DNA of 64,000 nucleotides from Eriocheir sinensis (lineage: Eukaryota; Arthropoda; Malacostraca; Decapoda; Varunidae): contig NC_066531.1 in the NCBI RefSeq assembly GCF_024679095.1, forward strand, positions 9,684,382 through 9,748,381. The letters run 5' to 3'. A model generated the notes under the pieces. It saw nothing but the letters and a program-made list of their open reading frames with translations. It did not search any database and was not told where the DNA came from. Made by a program: the position numbers and the translations under genes. Below are positions 57,216 through 64,000 of this stretch, piece by piece; positions within the stretch are counted from its first letter, which is position 1, and every line of letters starts with the position of its first letter.

Positions 57216-58148
57216 TCACCTGGGACGAGCCGGAGAAGCCCCATCAGAACCTGGAGGTGACTCGACAGAATCACAGGACAAAAGGGAGAATCTATTAGTA
57301 AAAGTAGTAGTAACAGTAGCTTCAAAGGGCCGGGAGGAAACCGTAGAGGACACCTGAGCAGCGGGCTGGGCAGAAGAGCGAGTGCCTAGCGATGAGGTGT
57401 ACGTCTTTGCTCCAGTGCCGGCCTTCTGGCGGTAGAGGAGTTCACGGCGCGCACTACCAAGGCTGATAAACTGACTATTTGCAAGTTGCAAAATATCCTT
57501 TTCCAGGCGATATCGTGGGCACTGTCTGGAAGACAACTGGTGAGCATCCTGGCAATAGAAGCAATAAGCATCTGACTCACATTCCGCCGTCGAGTGTGAG
57601 CCTAATGCAGAACAATTACCACACCGAGAAGGCTCAGTGCAGTATTTCTTACCATGACCATACCCGTAACATGAAAAATACTGTGGAGGGCGGTCAACAA
57701 AAGGCTTTACCCGAAGATGGTGGGGGCCAATACTGACACGGTCAGGGAGGGTAGAACCAAAAAAGGTGAGAAGTATCATGTTAGCTGAACCCTTCATCTT
57801 GGACACCTTATGAACAGAACTAGGGCACATCCCAAGTATTTCCTCCTCATAGAGGTCATGATTATACATACTGCCTTTACTATAATTGAAGGTATGGTGT
57901 GCTTTGACCGTTTCAAACATGTTGTCAGCAGGGCATGGTGGATGTTGCAGCATTTTAGCTTGAGTAATATCTTTAGCCCTGACTAACACTCCCTTCCCAT
58001 ACTTTTTCAGATTCCCCTCAGGGATCGTGCCAATTTCTTTGGCGAGGTACCTGGCAGCATGAATGAAGTTGCCACGCCCATTCCTAAAGTATGCAACAAA
58101 CCAACGAGGGGGAGGGACCTGGCTGTCCCTGGGAGTTGGCTCTAACAA
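57216..58148 (-). pseudogene. LINE-B ORF1, zinc-knuckle part
   Basis: PPPRWFVAYFRNGRGNFIHA, KEIGTIPEGNLKKYGKGVLV and knuckles CGNCSALGSHSTAEC, CFYCQDAHQLSSRQC. The first knuckle reads YFSCYGYGHGKKYC, with the first Cys of its four ligands replaced by Tyr. It is open for ~310 codons and runs up to the MITE. Confidence 0.82.
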
Positions 58149-58260
58149 AGCGTCTTCAAAGTCTCTAACAAAGCGTCTTCAAAGAGATTCGGGACATAGT
58201 CCATGTCACTGTCAGAAATATTGGAAAAGCTAAGAGTTTCGCTTGAAATCCAGCACTTTC

Positions 58261-59304
58261 ATTGATGATCTTCTTTCCAAAACGAACTGTCCTATCCATT
58301 CCTACGCCGATGATTCCACTCTGCATTATTCAACTTCTTTTAATAGAAGACCCACCTTCAGGAACTTAACGACTAAGGCTGGAGGCTTAACGACTCAAGC
58401 TGGAGTGCCGCAGAACGCAGAACGCTTAGCCTCAGACCTTACTATTATGTCCGATTGGGGCAAGAAGAACCTGGTGTCCTTCAACGCCTCAAAAACACAG
58501 TTTCTCCACCTATCCACTCGACACAATCTTCCAAACAACTATCCCCTATTCTTTGACAACACCCAGCTATCACCTTCCTCAACACTAAACATCCTCGGTC
58601 TATCCTTAACTCAAAATCTCAACTGGAAACTTCATATCTCATCTCTTACTAAATCAGCTTCCTCGAGGCTGGGCGTTCTGTACCGTCTCCGCCAGTTCTT
58701 CTACCCTGCACAGTTGCTGTCCATATACAGGGGCCTTGTCCGCCCTCGTATGGAGTATGCATCTCATGTGTGGGGGGGCTCCACTCACACAGCTCTTCTG
58801 GACAGAGTGGAGGCTAAGGCTCTTCGTCTCATCAGCTCTCCTCGTCATACTGATAGTCTTCTACCTCTTAAATTCCGCCGCAATGTTGCCTCTGTTTCTA
58901 TCTTCTATCGATATTTCCACGCTGACTGCTCTTCTGAACTTGCTAACTGCATGCCTCCCCCCCTCCCGCGGCCCCGCTGCACTCGACTTTCTACTCATGC
59001 TCATCCCTATACTGTCCAAACCCCTTATGCAAGAGTTAACCAGCATCTTCACTCTTTCATCCCTCACGCTGGTAAACTCTGGAACATTCTTCCTTCATCT
59101 GTATTTCCTCCTGCCTACGACTTGAACTCTTTCAAGAGGAGGGTATCAGGACACCTCTCCTCCCGAAATTAACCTCTGATTTTGGACACTCCTTTAACCT
59201 CTGTTCGGGAGCAGTGAGTAGCGGGCCTTTTTTTCTTTTTTCTTTTTCTTTGCGCCCTTGAGCTGTCTCCTTAGATGTAAAAAAAAAAAAAAAAAAAAAA
59301 AAAA
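58261..59304 (+). mobile_element. LINE-A copy 3, 5'-truncated, with poly-A and ACTTTC duplication
   Basis: ACTTTC occurs at 58255-58260 and 59305-59310, a target duplication. The insert starts inside the RT (IDDLLSKTNCPIHSYADDST, catalytic YADD) and runs through the thumb to ...FKRRVSGHLSSRN and stop ~59170. A 3' UTR and a 26-bp poly-A (59279-59304) follow. The RT frame is open throughout. It has a small internal duplication at 58365-58400 (cttaacgactaaggctggag). Confidence 0.9.
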
Positions 59305-59869
59305 ACTTTCGATAGGCAGAGTCGCAACAGCATCACACGCCGACTGGGCTTCAGCACTGGAGGCAAAGGTCACATAGCATCTGTTTGACTTGAAGTCTCC
59401 ATCATAAATGAGACGGATGCGAAGGACTGCCAAATGGCTTGAGTAAGGAGTGCAAGGCACGGTAGGAAAACGATGGATCGATATTCACCATCTGAAGTGC
59501 GTCCAGCTTGGAAGAGGGACGCACATCAGAGCTACCCCCAGAATGGGAGGCAGCCTTGTCAGACACACGTGGACTTTTGTGTCGCACGGACTTCTTTTGG
59601 TCAGCCCCTCTAGGAGGTAGGGACTTTCCAGCGGCACCACCAGGAACGGTGAAAGGCTCCAAGGTGACGACGAGAGAGGACCGTGTAGGGGTAATCGGGG
59701 ACAGGCGGACGTTAGGTAGAGAGGCAGGCCGAGGCAAGGGAAACTTACCCATACACAGGGGAGGAGTTTCACTCCCCCACACCCCCACCCACCACGGAGC
59801 CCAACAAGGGGAGGCTGAATGTTGGGGCCAGACCGCACCCAACAGCCCCAGGGGTAATGGGGAAGTATT
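59305..59869 (-). pseudogene. LINE-B ORF1 N-terminal part with RRM-like fold
   Basis: In one frame SSKLDALQMVNIDPSFSYRA (RNP2-like strand); in another AVLRIRLIYDGDFKSNRCYV then TFASSAEAQSACDAV (RNP1-like strand and helix). RRM plus CCHC knuckles is the standard ORF1 layout of I-type LINEs. A frame change lies at ~59405. Confidence 0.65.
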
Positions 59870-62423
59870 TTTTTTTTTTTACAACAACAAAGGAGGCAGC
59901 TCAAGGGGACACAAAAAAAGAAAACAATAATAAAAAATAGCCCGCTACTCGCTGCTCCTAAAAAAGAAACAAAAGAGGTGGCCGAAAGGAAGATCAAATA
60001 CGGGAGGAGAGGTGTCCTGATACCCTCCTCTTGAAAGAGTTCAAGTCGTAGGCAGGAGGAAATACAGATGAAGGAAGATTGTTCCAGAGTTTACCAGCGT
60101 GAGGGATGAAAGAGTGAAGATGCTGGTTAACTCTTGCATAAGGGGTTTGGACAGTATAGGGATCAGCATGAGTAGAAAGTCGAGTGCAGCGGGGCCGCGG
60201 GAGGGGGGGAGGCATGCAGTTAGCAATTTCAGAAGAGCAGTCAGCGTGGAAATATCGATAGAAGATAGAAAGAGAGGCAACATTGCGGCGGAATTTAAGA
60301 GGTTGAATTCTAAAGTGGAGCACATCTTGACCCACTCTCCCTTCGCTGAAATCTCCATCCTAGGAGATTTCAATGTTCACCACCAGCTTTGGCTTTCATC
60401 CTCTTTCACTGACCATCCTGGTGAACAAGCCTACAACTTTGCTATCCTCAACGACCTAGAGCAGTTGGTCCAGCACCCTACACGTATTCCCGACCGTCTT
60501 GGAGATCGGCCCAACATTCTAGACCTCTTCCTTACCTCAAACCCTTCTGCTTATTCTGTCAAACTGTTCTCTCCGTTGGGCTCCTCTGATCACAATCTTA
60601 TTTCTGCATCCTGTCCTATCGCTCCTGTACACCCTCTGGACCCACCGAAGAGGCGATGCTTCTGGCATTTTGCTTCAGCTCGGTGGGACGACCTGAGGAT
60701 GTACTTTTCCGATTTCCCGTGGAATGATTATTGCTTCCAGGATAGAGACCCCTCTGTGTGTGCTCAGCGCATCACAGAGGTGATTGTCTCTGGAATGGAG
60801 GCATACATTCCTCGTTCTTTCTCTACTCCTCACGCAAAAAAGCCTTGGTTTAATCACGCTTGTTCTCGTGCTGTCAATGATAGAGAGGTAGCTCACAAAA
60901 GGTACCAGAGCCTTCAAACTAATGCTAATTATGAGCTTTACATTTCTGCCCGAAATCGTGCCAAATCTATTCTCCGACTAACCAAAAATTCTTTCATTAA
61001 TAGAAAATGTCAAAACCTTGCTTTCTCTAGCCAAAAACATCTCCTACAACTTCACTTCTTCATCTTTCCCTCCACTCTCAGTCCTGACGGCAACACTGCC
61101 GTCTCATCTATCTCTAAGGCTGAACTCTTCTCTCAAACTTTTTCTAAAAACTCCACTCTGGACGATTCTGGGCATATTCCTCCTACTCATCCCCCCTCTG
61201 ACTCCTTTATGCCTGTTATACAGATTCTTCAAAATGATGTTTTCTATGCCCTCTCTGGCCTCAATCCTCAGAAGGCTTATGGACCTGATGGAGTGCCTCC
61301 TATTGTCCTTAAAAACTGTGCCTCCGTGCTGTCACCCTGCCTGGTCAAACTCTTTCGCCTCTGCCTGTCAACATCTACCTTTCCTTCTTGCTGGAAGTAT
61401 GCCTTCATACAGCCTGTACCTAAGAAGGGTGACCGCTCCAATCCCTCAAACTACCGTCCTATTGCTTTACTTTCTTGTCTATCTAAAGCTTTTGAATCAA
61501 TCCTTAACCGGAAGATTTAAAAGCACCTTTCCACTTCTGACCTTCTATCTGATCGCCAGTATGGGTTCCGCAAGGGGCGTTCTACTGGTGATCTCCTAGC
61601 CTTCTTAACTGACTCTTGGTCATCCTCTCTTAGCCGTTTCGGTGAAACTTTTGCTATTGCGCTGGACATATCAAAAGCTTTTGATAGTGTCTGGCACAAA
61701 TCTTTGCTTTCAAAACTACCCTCTCTTTCAAGAGGAGGGTATCAGGACACCTCTCCTCCCGAAACTGACCTATCTTTCGGCCACCTCTTTGGATTCTTTT
61801 TAGGAGCAGTGAGTAGCGGGCTTTTTTTATTTTTTTATTAATGTTTGCTTTTTGTATGCCCTTGAACTGTCTCCTTTGCTGTAAAAAAAAAAAAAAAAAA
61901 TCAGTATGAGGAGGAGAGCTGATGAGACGAATAGCCTTAGCCTCCACTCTGTCCAGAAGAGCTGTGTGAGTGGAGCCCCCCCACACATGAGATGCATACT
62001 CCATACGAGGGCGGACAAGGCCCCTGTATATGGACAGCAACTGTGCAGGGGAGAAGAACTGGCGAAGACGGTACAGAACGCCCAGCCTCGAGGAAGCTGA
62101 TTTAATAAGAGATGAGATATGAAGTTTCCAGTTGAGATTTTGAGTTAAGGATAGACCGAGGATGTTTAGTGTTGAGGAAGGTGATAGCTGGGTGTTGTCA
62201 AAGAATAGGGGATAGTTGTTTGGAAGATTGTGTCGAGTGGATAGGTGGAGAAACTGTGTTTTTGAGGCGTTGAAGGACACCAGGATATTCTTGACCCAAT
62301 CGGAAATAATAGTAAGGTCTGAGGCTAAGCGTTCTGCAGCCTCCAGCCTTGAGTCGTTAAGTTCCTGAAGGGTGGGTCTTCTATTAAAAGAAGTTGAATA
62401 ATGCAGAGTGGAATCATCGGCGT
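59870..62423 (-). mobile_element. LINE-A copy 4 (reverse), itself split by copy 5
   Basis: Poly-T at 59869-59880. Minus-strand 3' UTR and RT end run to 60302; the upstream RT part resumes at 61900 and runs to 62423 (ADDSTLHYSTSFNRRPTLQE, SNAS-type FNASKTQFLHLSTRHNLPNN). It sits in LINE-B between 'ggggaagta' and 'tacgcatccactgcc', joined in the 48857-50368 copy as gaagtatacgcatcc. Confidence 0.85.
60303..61899 (+). mobile_element. LINE-A copy 5: endonuclease-RT with internal deletion
   Basis: In plus orientation inside copy 4. Coding: [35 protein letters not shown] (endonuclease end), a linker, then [36 protein letters not shown] and FAIALDISKAFDSVWHKSLL (catalytic Asp). At ~61720 it jumps to the extreme C-terminus (SRGGYQDTSPP region), 3' UTR and poly-A (61882-61899). 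The palm YADD box is lost in the deletion. No target duplication: ~9 bp of the host copy are missing at the site. Confidence 0.85.
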
Positions 62424-62894
62424 ACGCATCCACTGCCAGGTGTTTAACGGCGGCCACGTGACCGTTGCGACCGCCCACCCGGCAATGACCACTTGACCCT
62501 AGCCATCGCATGACCAGCCGATTGATGCAGTGGGGCCACACTGAACCGCCCGTCTTACCCCAACCCTCCCACCAAAGGAGCGTGTTGCCCACCGAGGGGA
62601 ACTACACCCTGCCCCGCTGTGGACTCAACCCCCAGATGAGAGGGTACGGAGAGTATACGGGACGCCACGCACGGCAAACACGTGGGGAGACAGTAGCCCT
62701 GCCCTGGGTGGTAAAAGGGCAGGGCGGGCGAAGGCAACATCACCAGTAGGCCTCCTCTACCGGTGATGAGGGGGGAGCACTTGGTCCACGAGGCCAACGG
62801 ACATCGAGCCCTATAGAGGTGGGCAAGCCACCACGGTAGGTGGTGCCGCCGACCTCGCTTCAAGCCCCGACACCACCACAAGGTGACTCCCCTT

Positions 62895-62897
<3 letters not shown>
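62424..62897 (-). mobile_element. LINE-B 5' UTR
   Basis: Continues the element upstream of gatggctagggtcaag. GC-rich, no frame of interest. It abuts a (GA)n run that marks the 5' boundary. Confidence 0.6.

Positions 62898-62951
<54 letters not shown>
62898..62951 (+). repeat. (GA)n microsatellite
   Basis: About 26 GA units. Confidence 0.95.
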
Positions 62952-62955
<4 letters not shown>

Positions 62956-63076
62956 TATTATTTAGTAAATTTATTACGCCCAAGGGAGACTGGCCTAGTG
63001 ACAGTTGTGCAGCCAGTTAGTTACATTTTTTTGTGCCTCGCAGGGCACGTTGAAAACAACTTTGGAATACATATGT

Positions 63077-63437
63077 ACAGGGGAGGCGGTGGCTGAATCG
63101 AAAGAGTGACGGCGCCGCGTTCAGGAGGACGCGAGTTCAATCCCCGCCCGGTGCCACCAAGCTGGGATTTTTCAGCCGCCGCCGAGTGGCTTAAAACTAC
63201 CCACATACTGTCCAGAAGACCACCTATCAACCCGGATTCTAGATTCTAGGATTAAAGATGAGCTCCGGGAGGGCAGCATGAGCCAGTGCAAGATGGCGCC
63301 ACTATAAACACTCGCCTGCACCAGAATGGGCTGGGCCGACGATCAGGCCCCACCGGGAAGAAGCCTTGGGCCGACCATCAGGCCCCACCGGGAAGAAGTC
63401 TATCGGCGCAATAGGCCGCGACGTAAAACAAAAAAAA
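63077..63437 (+). mobile_element. tRNA-derived SINE, full-length copy
   Basis: Box A tggctgaatcga, box B gagttcaatcc, then the same body as at 11425, with the internal ~32-bp duplication (gggccgaccatcaggcccca twice in part) and a short A-tail. About 90% similar to the first copy by eye. Confidence 0.85.
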
Positions 63438-63462
63438 AAACGTACAATACCCATCCACGCCA

Positions 63463-63465
<3 letters not shown>

Positions 63466-63491
<26 letters not shown>
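63466..63491 (+). repeat. (AC)n microsatellite
   Basis: About 13 AC units, 30 bp after the SINE tail. Confidence 0.9.
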
Positions 63492-63494
<3 letters not shown>

Positions 63495-63501
63495 CGTAAA
63501 T

Positions 63502-63886
63502 TGACGGTTTTGATCTCTGAAAAACCTATTTTTGGAAACCCGGAATGACTAGTGCACGATAGCTTTAATATGAGAGGAATACTCGCTCTCGCGATAGAGC
63601 CTAGAGAAAAACGGCAAATATCCGAACTTCTAGACTATAACGAGTCTAGGCTGCACTAGAAAAAAACAAATAATAACGTGAAAGAGTCGAGAGAAGCAAT
63701 CGAGCAGGGTGCTGGCAGCGCCACCTGGACACAGGCAGAGATAGGTGCCGCACGCTCCATTCTTTCAAGGTGCCTTGACGGAGACTGGAGGAACTTTCAG
63801 TGGGGAAGGAGGGGGAAATAAGGAATATGCACTAGTCATTCCGGGTTCCCCAAAATAATTTTTTCAGAGATCAAAACCGTCATTTT
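63502..63886. mobile_element. Foldback MITE with ~55-bp inverted arms
   Basis: The left arm gacggttttgatctctgaaa...ccggaatgactagtgca (63503-63553) is repeated inverted at 63828-63883 (tgcactagtcattccgg ... gatcaaaaccgtc), with a few indels. No coding content. A third partial copy of the arm tip (catgactagtgcacgatagc) lies at 63898-63917. Confidence 0.75.
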
Positions 63887-64000
63887 GGGAACCGTCCATG
63901 ACTAGTGCACGATAGCTAACTCAAACTTGGAGCAGGGAGAAGGCGACTCCATCGAAGTGCCACAAACTTAAGTCTACTTCTGCGTCCCAAGTCGGCATGC

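Larger units (their letters stand above)
51828..62897 (-). mobile_element. LINE-B: I-type LINE with nested insertions
   Basis: One reverse-strand LINE is spread over 11 kb. From right to left: 5' UTR (62897-62424), ORF1 N-terminus (59869-59305), ORF1 zinc part (58260-57204), ORF1 end (56095-55602), endonuclease (55595-54400), RT (54395-53640), RNase H (52815-52430), Cys-rich C-terminus, and a 3' end with tcaatcaatcaa (51830). Insertions at 56096-57201, 58261-59304 and 59870-62423 separate the parts. Removing them restores continuity with the copy at 48857-50368. Confidence 0.88.

Overview
This window is eukaryotic and almost entirely transposable elements. No bacterial-style genes, operons or CRISPR arrays are visible. 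Spliced exons, arthropod-type TTAGG-like pentamer tracts, dense AC/TA/GA microsatellites and LINE families of the kind common in crabs and shrimps point to an arthropod, most likely a decapod crustacean. The species assignment is inference. Only one candidate host exon was found: an immunoglobulin-domain exon at 5476-5601.

Layout. 1-3725: I-group LINE with RT and RNase H, interrupted by a CR1-type 3' stub. 4201-4605: AC-rich minisatellite. 4704-4890: MADF-domain exon. 6715-9900: a Harbinger transposase fragment abutting a decayed reverse-strand LINE. 10278-10700: LINE debris. 11413-16455: tRNA-derived SINE, then a CR1-like LINE whose ORF1 has an SGNH/esterase domain; it is split by a THAP-domain DNA transposon. 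16862-20088: CR1 and other LINE pieces. 20090-25260: a nearly complete reverse-strand LINE with an uninterrupted ORF1. 26294-41239: a Gypsy LTR retrotransposon with both LTRs and a GGAG target duplication. Its leader is interrupted by an 8.4-kb PIF/Harbinger transposon (27786-36233) that looks structurally intact. 41347-46434: Myb/MADF-type exon, piggyBac remnant, LINE and SINE debris. 46907-51215: foldback elements, then a LINE fragment sitting between 330-bp direct repeats. 51828-62897: an I-type reverse-strand LINE containing a mariner-type MITE and nested copies of another LINE family. 63077-63886: SINE and a foldback element.

The one module that may still work is the Harbinger element. 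It has matching 17-bp terminal inverted repeats, a CTG target duplication and shared subterminal motifs. It carries a three-exon Myb/SANT-like gene (289 aa) and a convergent three-exon DDE transposase gene (349 aa) with all catalytic residues. In this superfamily the two proteins are known to act together: the Myb-like partner binds the ends and helps bring the nuclease into the nucleus. The nesting gives relative ages: Gypsy first, then Harbinger inside it, then smaller elements inside Harbinger.

For cross-reference I call the recurrent LINE with the 'aggaggcagctcaagggcac' 3' end 'LINE-A' and the I-type LINE at 51828-62897 'LINE-B'. Coordinates of element ends were read by eye and may be off by a few bases except where a duplication fixes them.
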